Counted from the stretch's first letter, positions 38,574 to 50,024 are shown. The stretch is 64,000 nucleotides of DNA from Artemisia argyi (GCA_030686995.1 CM060695.1:102699371-102763370); one strand, 5' to 3'. Made by a program: numbers and translations. Notes: generated by a model not told the origin, from the sequence alone.

Positions 38574-39641
38574 TTAGTAACTAAAGTAATTCTGATCCTG
38601 AACATAGGCATGATTAGACATCGGAGTATGTGCAGCATGAGATTGAGCAATGAGTGCTAGGGGATTAGAAGTAGGTGGTGGTGTATATCCTCCTCGTGCG
38701 GCTCTATCTTTTTCAACTTCAGATTCATGGTGCTTGAGATAGTCATACAATAAACCATACGGAGCATTATGAAGATTCTTAGCTTGTCTCACGAATGTCA
38801 CATACTTTTGCCAGTCATGACCCAGACTACTAACAAACTTAGTATTGACAGCGATCCTTGGAAGGTGTACTTCTTGTCTCTCTAAGTCGTTGACGACATT
38901 GATGAAATGATGAAAGTAGGATTCAAGTGATTCCCCTGGTTCGATCATGAAATTAGTGTATTCCAAGTAAAGTTTAGATTTCATGTATTCTTTGTTCAGT
39001 TGTGTGCCTTCCATAAGTAGATGGACGTGTTTCCACATAGCTTTTGCAGTTGTCTGAGCATCAACACTTCTGAATATGATATTTGGTATTCCCTGAAGTA
39101 TGTAAGACATAGCATACTCATCTGCTTCACGATGATGGTGCTGTTTAGCAGTAAGTGCAGACTCAGGAACTTGCACAGCAGTTGGAGCTACTGGGGGATC
39201 AGCAGATGGGTGACCGCCAACGTAGTTAACAGGCCACTGAAACGGTCCTTTGAGGATAACTTGTTTCATGTACTTACCATTGGGTTTCTTGAGTTCTATA
39301 AACATTAAGAATCGACTTGCCCACTGAATATAATTACCCGATGTTAGCATTGGTAGGGTGTCAATAGATCCTACTTCATGTCTGGATTGTTGAGTTGAAA
39401 TGACTTCACACATCCTGTCAAACCAGTGAGTCGGTTTTGATGGGAGTTGGCCTTGTTGTTGTGACATTGAATAGGATTGTTGCATTGGAACCATCTGATG
39501 TTGTTGCATGAGAAGATGTTGTTGTGAGTAAACCGGTTGTTGATAATATTGTGGTGATTGTTGATACTGTTGCTATTGCTGATGATACTGTTGATTCTGA
39601 TGTTGCTGAGGATGGTTAAAGTTGTACGGTGGTTGAGACAT
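38574..39641 (-). pseudogene. Element S gag, capsid region (UBN2-type)
   Basis: The likely true start is ATG at 39641, opening a Q/Y/N-rich N-terminus with an in-frame TAG at 39573-39575. The 39509 start downstream is only the next ATG. The core has the copia gag signature: GNYIQWASRFLMFIELKK, ADEYAMSYILQGIP, AKAMWKHVHLLMEGTQ, and ESLESYFHHFINVVNDLERQ. A stop at 38574 separates it from the nucleocapsid region in the same frame. The changes CAG to TAG and the later stop make it non-functional. Confidence 0.88.
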
Positions 39642-40525
39642 ATTGAAACACTTGTGTGAAAAGATGGATCTTGTAGAAGGTATGGGATTAAGCCAATTTT
39701 CGAAAAAGCTTGTCCACTATGATTGCGAAACTAAGTAACTTAGATGATCTCGAAAAAATTTGCACACGTGTATAATTTTGCGAAACTTTTGTAACTAATG
39801 GAGGTTTGCAAAACTTTTGTAAGCAGTTGAGATTTTTGAAACTTTGATGTTTGCGAAATTAAGGATCTCGAAACCTTGAGATTGCGAAACCTTGTTGCTT
39901 CAATATTTCGTGAAACTTAGTGAATGTTGGGTATGATTTTGAAACTATGAAAGTTTTTGCGAAAAGATAAATGTGATTTCGAAAAAAGAATATGAATTTT
40001 TTGAAAACACAAATTCACTAACACACTTTCGAAATTATCCAATTTTGAAAGTTATCCAAAAGTCAAAGTACTTTTCTTTCTTGTACAAGAAAGGAAATAC
40101 TGAGTTCACAAAACTTAGGTCGATGAGAAGCAAGTAGTAGAGATCTCGAAATAGGGGCAGTAACACGATTTCGAAAGTTGGTTAAAATTAATTTTCAAAG
40201 AAAGCAAGCCACAAACTCGTTTTAATTTAAAGATTCTTGTACTTTTAGGTATAAAATGATGATTTCTTTAAGAAAGTTGAAAACTTTATAGATTTTGTCC
40301 AAAAATAAAGAAATTTCGTAAAACAAGTACAAGATCAAAGACGTATATTTTTTATAAAAGATTGGAACTTTTATGTTTGTAATGTTTTGTAACACAAGTT
40401 TGTAAGAAAATATGTGATAGAAAACAAGAAACAAACAATAAAGTTCGAAAATTTCAACAAAAATAACGAGAGAAAAAAGAGTTTAGGATCGATTTCTATG
40501 GAAAACAAGAACTATACCTTCATAT
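39642..40525 (-). other. S 5' leader between PBS and gag
   Basis: About 0.9 kb of untranslated leader. From 39690 to 40170 there are a dozen or so TTTCGAAA, CTCGAAA and TTGCGAAAC motifs, the same set as in the S pol-ORF3 spacer. Confidence 0.65.
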
Positions 40526-40526
40526 G

Positions 40527-40540
40527 GCGAATGATACCAC
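40527..40540 (-). other. Primer-binding site of S
   Basis: The minus strand reads TGGTATCATTCGCC directly after the 5' LTR. Its first eight bases match the initiator tRNA-Met complement. Confidence 0.78.
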
Positions 40541-40541
40541 T

Positions 40542-40887
40542 TGTTAGGTACCCATATTGATATCACACAAGTAAGAATGAGATAGATATAAGCATTTGGG
40601 TGATTATGAGAATGAGAGAATTAGAATTGCAAGAGTTTCATTAAGATTTCAAATAACCAACCAAGTTTACAAGTGACCTAAGGTTTCTATTTATAGGGAA
40701 GGAGCTAGGGCAACACTCCCTCTCCTTCCATACATTAAGTCGTGTGGGCTTCAAGGCCCATGGACTATCTAACTTAAGTCTAGTAAACTTGAAACATTAC
40801 ATAAGTGTAAGTAAATAATAACTAAGCAACCTAATATTATTACAAATGACCGAGACTTGATAAAATAGTAAAACTTTGATCCCAACA
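40542..40887 (-). repeat. 5' LTR of element S
   Basis: This 346-bp partner of 3646-3987 has a minus-strand TATA box CTATAAATAG at 40687-40696. TSD CTTTG follows at 40888-40892. Confidence 0.95.
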
Positions 40888-40892
40888 CTTTG

Positions 40893-42031
40893 GACATAAA
40901 CTCAGTATCAAATCTAGTTTGATCATCTGAGCCCCCTATGTTTTCCATTTGGCTAGGGTTACCATCATTGGAATTAGATTCATTAGAATCCTCTTCACTA
41001 GATGTTGCCTTGGTTTGGGTATTAATGATGTTATCACTGTCCTGCTCTGTTGCTAAGCTAGAAGCAGTAGTGACAGCCCTTGCCAACATGTCCCCTTCAT
41101 CACCTAGGACAGCCTCATCTGGTACAACCATACTAACACTATCCTGAGGTAGATCAGTGTTCTTATTGGCTTTCCTACAGATATAGTGTATTTTAGGTTG
41201 TGTAGCAGATGCAGAAAAATTGGGTGTGTGATGGGAATCAGTGGGATTTCCTGATTCTTCACCCTGAATATTTTGCACAATTTGCACCATATATGGTGTA
41301 AGAGCTGTATGTCTGCCTGAAAAACCTTTGCCATGTTTAATCAAGAAAGTAAACATTTTTGAAACCAATTTAGGAGCATCATAAGTGGCAGCATGTGATC
41401 TGAAATTTGAAAGTTGGTTTTCTATAAAGAGCTGGATAAATCTTGGATAAAGCAAATAAGAACCAGACTCTTTAATACTTTTTACAATCCCTTCCAAAAT
41501 CATATTTGAAAAATTAAATGGATGTCCTTTGCTAGGGCATACCATTGCAGAAGCAATAGTAGCACTAAACTCATGCCACCCAGAAGTTTTAGGACTCAAA
41601 CAATGAAGGAGATTGTGAACCAAAAATTTGTATTGAGGACAAAGGAGAGATTTTTGAAATTTTAAATTTGTATGTCTTCCCTCATATCCCAAATCATTTA
41701 AACCCTGAAAAATAGCAGAATTTGCAAGACACGTGGTCTCTGTTTCATCATCTAAGAGAAGAGTTTCCCTTATAGAAGATTCAGTTACACGAACTTGTTG
41801 ACCATCTACTGTGGCTTTGACATATTTTTCCCCATTCCTAGTTTTAGCTTTAGCAGTAAGCCAAAACTATTTGATGTAGGAAACAAATATTGTAGGATTC
41901 ATAGTTAATGCATACCTAAGAGAAGTAGCATTCAAGAATTTTACCATATCTGTGAAACCTTCAGGAACCAACTCTTCATCCAAAATAGCAACATTATTGT
42001 GATGCTCTGCCCAGGTACATGTGCAATCCAT
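40893..42031 (-). pseudogene. Element B ORF3, 5' part
   Basis: ATG at 42031 opens MDCTCTWAEHHNNVAILDEE. The frame has a single TAG at 41867-41869, continues through DLGYEGRHTNLKFQ and then runs into S. Conserved-looking segments are LRYALTMNPTIF, FWLTAKAKTRNGEKYVKAT, LVHNLLHCLSPKTSGWHEFS and YPRFIQLFIENQLSNF. I recall this N-terminal domain from accessory ORFs of Asteraceae copia elements. After S and one TSD are removed, the frame joins 3645-1217 to give about 1,190 codons. No biochemical function is known to me. Confidence 0.78.
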
Positions 42032-42346
42032 GAATTAGGGTTTTGAGAAATTGGGGATTATTGACTTTGAGAGTAATGAGGTGTTAGGGTTTGAGAGAAC
42101 TTCAATTTGGAGCGTGTAAAAACCAATTGTGGATGTCAATTAGGTTTTAAACTGATTTGGAGAAGTTACACATTCCACCCTCACACTTACAACCGTAGCA
42201 GCACAACCATATCACCCACAACACTAGCAGCAGAATGAAACAACTAGTAACAGATTGATTTTAGCCATCAGCAGAGTTGACTAATCAAGCTTGGTCAAAA
42301 AGTCAAAGAATCCTCAACAATAAATGCACTTGATACGCCGTGATCC

Positions 42347-42355
42347 CTATAAAAA
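42347..42355 (+). promoter_or_regulatory. TATA box upstream of the antisense ORF in B
   Basis: CTATAAAAA lies 86-94 bp before the ATG of the plus-strand ORF at 42441, a spacing typical of a plant core promoter with a short 5' UTR. Confidence 0.45.
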
Positions 42356-42440
42356 CGGACTTAATATTTCCCTAATTTAGCACAATCAAACCCTAATCGC
42401 AATAAAAAATGCCAATCACCCAAATCAAATCACAAGAACA

Positions 42441-42917
42441 ATGAAATCCACTCCCGAAATAATCAACATATCTTCGGATTCATCTTATGATGATGAAGCA
42501 CCACTCCCAACATATGTACCACCATTCCGTCCTCCCCACAACGAATGTAGGACTAAGGAACAAGCCCGCAAGAGAAAACACGATCTTCCTATGTTCAAAG
42601 ATCTGTTGAACTTGAATCAGACCCCAAGCACATCCAGGGGTAAAGAGGTAATGTCCCCTAAATCTCCAACTTCTTCAGAATCTTCAGAAGACCCAGCCTT
42701 GATTCCCAACAGACCTCCATCTCCAATGGAACTTGTTTCCCCCTTCATTTGCACTTCTTCAGATGAGGATGAGCCTCAAAACAATCCACCTTCGACTCCA
42801 GAAAGATCACAATCTTCAAGGCCAAGACCCAAGCCATCATCCAGGACAAGAAAGACAAACCCTCCTCTTCCCAAGGAGAGAAAAGTTGTGCTTGGGCTTC
42901 CATGCCCTAGACAGTGA
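42441..42917 (+). CDS. Antisense ORF in B spacer, S/P-rich protein with SIM-like N-terminus
   Basis: A 158-codon ATG-to-TGA frame lies on the strand opposite to pol and ORF3 of element B, in the spacer between them. Residues 7-19 (IINISSDSSYDDE) fit a phospho-regulated SUMO-interacting motif. The rest is rich in Ser, Pro and charged residues with a basic KRK patch near residue 45 and a basic/Pro C-terminus (RPRPKPSSRTRK). No enzymatic domain or membrane segment is seen. It is intact while its neighbours carry stops. It could be a real antisense gene of the element or chance; the TATA box upstream favours the former. Confidence 0.5.
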   Translation: MKSTPEIINISSDSSYDDEAPLPTYVPPFRPPHNECRTKEQARKRKHDLPMFKDLLNLNQTPSTSRGKEVMSPKSPTSSESSEDPALIPNRPPSPMELVSPFICTSSDEDEPQNNPPSTPERSQSSRPRPKPSSRTRKTNPPLPKERKVVLGLPCPRQ

Positions 42918-43279
42918 TGTAGTAGGTTGTAGTCTTTTGTTTTCATCCTTTTATGTAGTAGTCTTTTGTGTTCCTTTGATGTGATAGGTGAATGTACTCT
43001 GGAATTTGTAGTCTTTTGGTTGTAATGATGAATGATGAATGGATCCACTTCTGTTTTGAATACTTGCATAACATGAACAATCATCATTGATAGCTTTTGC
43101 CTGCAAAATGTTAGTCCAAACACCACAAAACATACCAACATATGTACTAGTATTAGAATTAAATAACAGCAGAGTACATTCCAACATAACTACATACTTC
43201 TTGAGAAGTAGCAGAATCAGAGTAACAAACAACACAGTACCTTTACACACTTTACAAAAACAAAAAGAGATACGGTTTT
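42918..43279. other. Element B spacer between antisense ORF and pol end
   Basis: I see nothing coding. It may be the 3' UTR of the antisense ORF: TTGTAGTCTTTTG-like segments repeat at about 42928 and 43006. Confidence 0.4.
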
Positions 43280-44041
43280 TCAAAGATTAATCATACCAAT
43301 ATTTGCAATTAGAAATTGAAACCTCCCCACATCAAAGTGTTTAGTGAGAAGATCAGCAACATTGTTATCAGTATGAATTTTAACAATTTGAATTAACTTC
43401 TTTTCATAACAATCTCTGATAAAATGATGTCTTATCTCAATATGTTTTGTTTTAAAATGAAAAACAACATTTTTAATGATGCAAAGTGTGATGTTGTTAT
43501 CAATATGAATTTTGGTGTTCATGAAATTGTACCCATAATCAAGCAGTTGATTTTGCATCCAAAGCACTTGTCCACAGCAACTTGAAGCAGCCACATACTC
43601 AGCTTCAGTTGTAGAATTAGCAACCACTGTCTGTTTCTTGCATTGCCATGACACCAATCTATTTCCAAGAAATTGACAACCTCCAGTTGTAGACTTTCTA
43701 TCCAAGCAAGCACCAGCATAGTCACTGTCTGAATATGCCACCAAATCAAAAGGTGAATCCTTAGGATACCATACGCCCAATTTGGGTTGATGCCTTAGAT
43801 ATCTAAAAATCCTCTTCACTGCATTGAGATGTGATTCTTTGGGACATACTTGGAATCTTACACAGGCACATACAACAAACATAATATCAAGCCTTGATGC
43901 TGTAAGGTACATCAATGAACCAATCATTGATCTGTACAAGTGAACATCTACTTCTTTTCCATTTTCATCCTTCAACAAAGGTTTGTTGGAGTCCATGGTT
44001 GTCTTAGCAGGCTTAGCATCTTCAAATCCAAACTTCTTCAA
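43280..44041 (-). pseudogene. Element B pol, RT C-terminus and RNase H
   Basis: This frame is the same as the upstream pol frame, separated by two TAA stops near 44123 and 44092. It contains the end of RT (KKFGFEDAKPAKTTMDSNKP; SLMYLTASRLDIMF) and RNase H motifs (VAYSDSDYAGACLDRKSTT; SWQCKKQTVV; STTEAEYVAASSC). The C-terminus shows NVADLLTKHFD. The enzyme would degrade RNA in the RNA-DNA hybrid. Confidence 0.92.
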
Positions 44042-44122
44042 AATGTCATTGACATACTTATCCTGACTAATAAATATGCGATCTGTCTTTTATTCAACTT
44101 GTAGACCCAAGAAGAAGGTGAG

Positions 44123-45922
44123 TTATCCCATTGAACTCACAGCAAACTTATCCTTCATAGGCTTTTCAAAATCAACACACATAGCTCTGTTTGTAGAACC
44201 AAAGATGATGTCATCAACATAGATTTGAACAAGCAAAATATCATCTTTTTGTCTTTTGAGAAACAAAGTCTTGTCAATCTTTCCTCTAATGAACCCAGAA
44301 TCTAACAAATATGTTGACAAGGTATCATACCAAGCTCTAGGAGCTTGATGTAACCCATACATTGCTCTATTCACCTTGTAAACTTTGTCAGGATAATCAG
44401 GCTCTTCAAAACCAGGTGGTTGAGACACATAAACTTCTTCTGTAATGGTCCCATATAGAAAAGCACTCTTTACATCCATCTGATACACTACAAAATCTTT
44501 GTATGAAGCATAAGCCAAAAATAGTCTAATATCTTCTATTCTTGCCACTGGTGCAAATACTTCATCATAGTCAAGACCCTCTTGTTGTGTGTATCCTTGT
44601 GCTACTAACCTTGCTTTATTTCTGATGACTATTCCCCTTTCATCTCTTTTACATCTGAAAACCCATTTAGTGCCAATCAGTCTTTTTCCATTTGGCAAAT
44701 CAACCAAACTCCATACTTCTTGTAGTTTGAATTGCAGAAGCTCATCTTGCATTGCTTCCACCCAACTTGATTCTTGTAAGGCTTTGTAAGTGTTCTTAGG
44801 TTCAATTTGAGACAGAAAACAAGCAAACAAGCAATTTTGTAGATCTTTGTGACTGTTTCTTTGATGCAGAGATCTTGCAAAGAAACTTTGATGTTGAAGA
44901 TCTTTCAGCTCTTTAGTCATTTTTCTTGTTTGAACAGATGATTTTGGATCACTGAGAATTTGTTCTTTTGGATGATCCTTGTGAATTCTTGTAGTAGTAG
45001 TGGGACTAACAGGAATGTTGACTTCCAAATAAGTAATGTCTGCATCAGCTCCAAATAGCTTACCATCAAGAGCTTCATCATCTGTGTCATCACAGATATT
45101 CTCTAGAGGAGGCATATTTGGATCATCAGGATAGTTTGGATCAGCAAAAGATCTACCCTGAGTGTCCAAAGAAGGAAACTTTGATGAAGAAGCAGAGTTA
45201 GTAGGGTTGGTAGCAGAATTGGTTGAAGCAGCAGTTGCTTGTTTTGGCCTAGCAGTAGAATCTTCTGAGTCAGCAGCAGAGACTTCTGGCCTTGCAGGAG
45301 AGACATCAACAACCACTTTGGGAGCTTCATTGGTTACCTTTTCTGCATCAACAGGAGTTTCAATATCTACCTCAGTTTCGTTAGGTTTCTCTTGAGTAAC
45401 AACATCTTTTTGTGTATCTTGATCTTTCTGTAAGGGTAAGAAAGTTGGACCAACCTTCAGTTTTTCAATCAAAACAATGTCTTCTTGTGGTTTGTTAGTG
45501 TCAACACTAGCAATAACTGGTACATAATTCATTGTTTTGGTAAGAATATCAATATTAAACAACCATTCAGGTCCTTTTCCTTCAACATTAGATGTGTTCT
45601 CACTACACTTGATATGCAAATTCTCCTCTACATGTTTGGTTCTCTTATTATATACCCTGAAAGCTTTACTATGTACTGAGTAACCAACCAAGTATCCTTC
45701 ATCAGCTTTTTCTTCAAACTTGCCTAACTGACCCTTAGTGTTCAAAATAGTGACAGGACATCCAAATGGCTTGAGAAAATCAATCATTGGTTTCTTTCCA
45801 TGAAATAGCTCATATGGAGTTTTGTTGTGAGGCTTCACTACCTTACTTCTGTTTTGGACAAAACATGCAGTATTTACAGCTTCAGCCCAAAAAGGTATAG
45901 GTAGTTTAGAATAAGATAACAT
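44123..45922 (-). pseudogene. Element B pol, integrase C-terminus, linker and RT
   Basis: The frame continues the integrase ([39 protein letters not shown]), then a linker rich in Ala/Ser/Thr near 45000-45350 that contains many AGCAGCA-type DNA units. The RT follows: [48 protein letters not shown] and the catalytic [10 protein letters not shown]. The frame ends at a TAA replacing the Glu of the usual GELTFFLGL. This half of RT looks otherwise complete. Confidence 0.92.
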
Positions 45923-46000
45923 TGTTCTTGCAGCCTCAATCAGTGTCCTGTTTCTTCTCTCTGCAACACCATTATGTTGTGGAGTTCTTGCAACACTATA

Positions 46001-47197
46001 CTATCTTAAAATTCCTTTTCCCACACAGAATTGATTCATCACACTATTCTTGAACTCAGTACCATTGTTACATCTGATAATTTTCACTTTGTGGTTGTAC
46101 AAGTTTTCAACTCTTGTAATGAATGCCTTAAGTATCTCTGTGGTTTCATCTTTAGTGCCTAAGAAGAACACCCAAGTAAACCTACTAAAGTCATCTGTGA
46201 CAACTAGGCAATATGACTTCTTTTTCAAGCTATTCACAAAAACAGGCCCAAATAAATCCATGTGTAGTAAATGCAAGGGCTTTGTATTTGTGTTCACTGT
46301 CTTGGACTTGAATGAAACTCTGTGTTGTTTACCCTTTTGACAAGCAACACAAGTCTCACAATTTTCAAACAGCTTTGTGGGCATTCCTCTCACAAGATTT
46401 CCTTTCACCAACTTATTCATTGTTTTGTAGTTCAGGTGCCCAAGTCTTCTATGCCATAATTTTGGTTCATCAATAGTGGCTTTTGCAATTAGACAAAAAG
46501 CTCTTTTGGGAACAATGTTCTTAATATGGTCACTGTATATATTTTCATTTCTAGGGACCTTCAATAGCACAAATTTATCATCTGGCAACTGAAAATTAGG
46601 AGAAAGGATCATACATTCAGTGTATGTAAAAAGAACAAAGTTCCTTTTGTCACACATTTGTGAGACACTAAAGAGGTTAAACTTAAGCCCTTTCACAAGA
46701 AACACCTTCTCAAAGACCAAATTTCCTGTTCTTAAAGTTCCTCTACCAATAATCTTTCCACCTTTTGGATCATTCCCAAAAGCAACATAACCACCTTCAA
46801 AAGCCTCAAAGTCTTCAAGTTGAGACTCATCTCTTGTCATATGTCCAGAGCATCCACTATCAACTATAGCCATATCTTTTAGATCATCCAGTAGATTACC
46901 TTGCACATGAAAATAGAGAAATTAGTTTCTCTTGGGGACCCAAGCCATTACTGACTTGGATATGCCTTGTGCATCAACATAATTAAATTTCTTTAAGTCA
47001 CTTGATGCACTGCTGTTTTTGGAAACAATGTTTGAGACAGATGATTTTGGTTTCCAAACCCAGCAAGCTGAGGCCTTAACAGCATAAAAATGATTTCCAA
47101 CAACTGTATTTGATAAAACTTTTGGCCCAGAGGTAGAAAGTTTTGTACTAGCAGCAGATTGCTTACTAGCAGCAGCGTGCATGCTAGCAGCAGATTG
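46001..47197 (-). pseudogene. Element B pol, protease and integrase core
   Basis: One reading frame is broken by TAA at 46922-46924 and by TAG just before 46001. It shows the aspartic protease box IVDSGCSGHMTR, the pre-integrase zinc region (LWHRRLGHLNYK; CVACQKGK) and the integrase core (LLHMDLFGP; IIRCNNGTEFKN). The second catalytic Asp of the integrase (normally a D-N-G motif) is Asn here, so the integrase would be inactive even without the stops. Upstream the frame is cut at 47197 by the LTR of element D. Confidence 0.9.
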
Positions 47198-48432
47198 TGT
47201 GGAAAACTAGAAGGGGGGTTATTAAATTTATTATCAAAATATTTTGTAGCTTATAAAAACTTTCGATTCGATCTCAAGTAAGTTCAAGTAACAACCAATA
47301 TAAGCAAGTCTGAACTAATAATGAAAGCACTGAAATAGAATGAAGAAAAGATAGAGTTAGAAAGATCAAACCACAACACGCGAATTTATAGTGGTTCGGC
47401 TACAAGGACACCTTCCTTGCCCTACTCCACTCCCCGAGTACCACACTCGAGAGTTTTCTTCACTATGTCAACAAACTCCTTATGGTGGAGAAACCTTACA
47501 CACCTTGCCTTACACGAGTTAACGACACTAAGCTAAATGTCAAGTTCTAATCGTAGCTAGAACCAATCTCACAACTTCTTCAAGACTTCACACCTTCACA
47601 ACTTCTTCAAGACTTCACACCTTCTTCACACCTTGTCAACTTCACACCTTCTTTTATGCACAACTAAATCACAACTACTACACTACTTTACAACATACCT
47701 AGTTTCTACAATCAACAAGTACTCACAACACTTTTACAAATATCTAACACTACTACAATGTAAAAATAGCTAATCACAACACTACTACAATTAAATGGAT
47801 GTAGAGGAGTGTTCTTCTTCTTGCACTTGAGTGGATGAAGCTTTGGATCACTTGGAAATAAAGATTTATGAATTATATGATCAAAGGATTTTTGATATAG
47901 AAATGGAGGTTGGATCAGAAAGTTTTTAGTCCAAAAAGGTGAGAAAAATATGTGGAATGATCCAGTATTTAAAGGGCCAGAAAATACTGTTCTGGAGCGT
48001 GCCGGTCCCCTTAATTAGTGGGCGGTCCCCTTAATGATTAAGGGGGCCGCCTAGTATAATTAAGGGGGCCGCCCTACTGAACATTGGAAAAGTTTTTCTA
48101 GATAAAATTTGCCCTTTTTGGTTGGAAATTTGAAATCATATCTTTGTAGTTTAATATAACAATACCAAAAATGATTTACAAATATATATAAAATGTTAAT
48201 ATCATTTTATAAAATGTTATGTCTTAAGACAAGGTTTCCTTTGATCATGTAATGCATAAGATGCTTAGTTTATGCATACCTTAAGTGATATTAGATGTAG
48301 AGGTAAATATTTGTTACTAAATACTTGTTTACGTCTTCATCTTGACTTAATTTGATTTGAGTTTTGTGATTATCAAAACATAGGTTTATTGAGAAATATT
48401 AATAACGTTTTTAAACATTATTTATATCAACA
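47198..48432 (-). repeat. 3' LTR of element D
   Basis: About 1235 bp, TGTGGAAAAC...ATCAACA. It shares its first 23 bases and several internal blocks (TGGTTCGGCTACAAGGACA) with the C LTRs, but has diverged overall. A GC-rich palindrome cluster lies at 48001-48073. The LTR assignment rests on these ends and on similarity, as the partner is not visible. Confidence 0.78.
48001..48073. repeat. GC-rich palindrome cluster in D LTR
   Basis: Two copies of GGCGGTCCCCTTAAT type and two copies of the reverse complement ATTAAGGGGGCCGCC alternate within 73 bp and can form a near-perfect 15-bp-stem hairpin. Related clusters occur at 49709-49782 and 63345-63382 inside D. Confidence 0.85.
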
Positions 48433-48933
48433 ATTTCCCCATTTTTGATGATTACAAAACTTAAACTCGTTAACTCAAAAATTAGTTTTTAAACAAGTAT
48501 TTTAGTGAGTTTATATTTACTTCTCCCCCTTTTTGTAGAATCAAAAAGGTTATGCCGACAATTTTCAAACGTGAAAATTTGACGGGAAGATATCTCCCCC
48601 TTGATGTGTACTCCCCTCGTTTGGGGGCACCAAGAGAACGAGCTATGGAATGCTTTGCAAAACAAAAATATTAGAAACACAAGTATATACATGCAAATAT
48701 ATATAAGGCGATAAGAATATAATTAAGCATGTTTGAAAAGAAGCATTCATATTAAAGCAATAGTTGTGTCAAGAAACAACAATACAAGTAGCAATAATAA
48801 AGATTACAAGAGGATAGCTATTACATAAACTAACAAATAGAAGAATATTTCATCATGCAAAGAGTACATGGGCTTCATAGAGCTTGCCAGAAAAAGGGTG
48901 GTAAAGGCTTTATTTATTAAGCATATCATATGC
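48433..48933 (-). other. D 3' UTR with PPT and PPT-like hairpins
   Basis: Next to the LTR the sense strand has a degenerate PPT (TGGGGAAAT). Further in, a hairpin (arms 48528-48535 and 48542-48549) adjoins GGGGGAG at 48523-48529. A second hairpin (about 48599-48634) has a GGGGAG in its loop and GGGGGAG just after it. Confidence 0.6.
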
Positions 48934-49533
48934 TTAATTTGGAGTGCATGATGGTGATGGTGGAGGAATGGGTGAGAACTGTGGTGGAGGAATAATTGGA
49001 GAGGATGGTGGAGTTGGTGGTGGTGGTGGGTTAGTAAGCAAATGTTCAATATATGAAAACATATATTGAATTTCATCTCTAAGACCAAAGATTACGGTTC
49101 GGTTGTGGATACAACAAAGACAAGTATCCCCATGGGATTCAAGTAACCTCCAAGGCACGGGATTGACAAAGAATGGTGGTATAATTGGTGGAGGTGAGAG
49201 ATGAGCATCAAGTGGTGTTATTGGTGAAAGTGAGATGGTAAGATGGGTGGAGATAGGTTCTTGTGTAGGATGTGGTGATGATACTTGTGGTGACAAGTGT
49301 GAATTGATGTAGTCATTGATTGATGAGGTTGAGGGTATGGAGGATGAGGAAGTTCCATGAGTGGAAGGTGTTTTGGATGGTGCATTAGGTGCACTTGGAG
49401 ATGAGCATTTAGGTGGAGGTGATGGGGTTTTGTTGTCTTCATTTGTTAAGTCAATGAAGAGTTGTTTGGGATGGATGATGACAATCTTTTGTTTCTTAGA
49501 GGCCTTGGAGTTTGAGGTGCTTGGTGGAGTCAT
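48934..49533 (-). CDS. Element D ORF4: S/P/T-rich protein with SIM-like motif
   Basis: A 199-codon frame from ATG 49533 (MTPPSTSNSKASKK). Residues 25-33 (LFIDLTNED) match the IDLT-plus-acid form of SUMO-interacting motifs, just after a basic patch. The middle is Ser/Pro/Thr-rich. Near residue 135 a compact segment has CLCCIHN followed by GLRDEIQYMFSYIEHLL, then a poly-Pro tail. A decayed homologue of the compact segment is seen in element C (54092-53736). It lies between ORF3 and the 3' LTR. Its function is unknown; I recall similar proteins from Asteraceae annotations. Confidence 0.6.
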   Translation of the reverse strand: MTPPSTSNSKASKKQKIVIIHPKQLFIDLTNEDNKTPSPPPKCSSPSAPNAPSKTPSTHGTSSSSIPSTSSINDYINSHLSPQVSSPHPTQEPISTHLTISLSPITPLDAHLSPPPIIPPFFVNPVPWRLLESHGDTCLCCIHNRTVIFGLRDEIQYMFSYIEHLLTNPPPPPTPPSSPIIPPPQFSPIPPPSPSCTPN

Positions 49534-49708
49534 GATGATTTAGATGAGGAATGATGAGATGAAGAATGGTGATTATGGAGGGAATTTATAGTATGGAAAT
49601 GGTTGAATGAGATTCTAAAATCAGTTGGGTTAAAATGGGAAATGGTAGCTGATACTAGAGAAAGAGTTCACAAGATGCAAAAGAAAATAGTAAACCCAGT
49701 TCCAGATG

Positions 49709-49782
49709 GTCGGTCCCCTTAATTGTAGGCCGGGCCCCTTAATAATTAAGGGGACCGCCTAGGAAATTAAGGGGGCCGCCCA
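49709..49782. repeat. GC-rich palindrome cluster in D internal region
   Basis: Alternating CGGTCCCCTTAATT and AATTAAGGGGRCCGCC arms are framed by CAGATGG and CCATCTG, so the whole 80 bp is an imperfect inverted repeat like that in the D LTR. Confidence 0.85.
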
Positions 49783-49889
49783 TCTGGTGTTTTCTCAGAC
49801 GACCAGAAACCCAAAATTTGCAGAAATGGGCGATTTTTCAAGTGTGTATTTCCAGCAAGCTCTATTAGAAGTATATACTCTAGGAATGA

Positions 49890-49891
<2 letters not shown>

Positions 49892-49929
<38 letters not shown>
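49892..49929. repeat. (TA)n microsatellite
   Basis: About 19 TA units in the D spacer between ORF3 and ORF4. Confidence 0.95.
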
Positions 49930-49931
<2 letters not shown>

Positions 49932-50024
49932 AAATTATGCATGCAAACAAAAATATTATATTCCACTTATAAAAGAAACATAGCATTGCATTAAAATATG
50001 ATGAAGATAGTAGCATGATAATAG

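Noticed and set aside
45162..45395. Plus-strand frame opposite B pol linker
   Set aside because: Shadow of the Ala/Ser/Thr-rich linker; no upstream promoter-like sequence seen.
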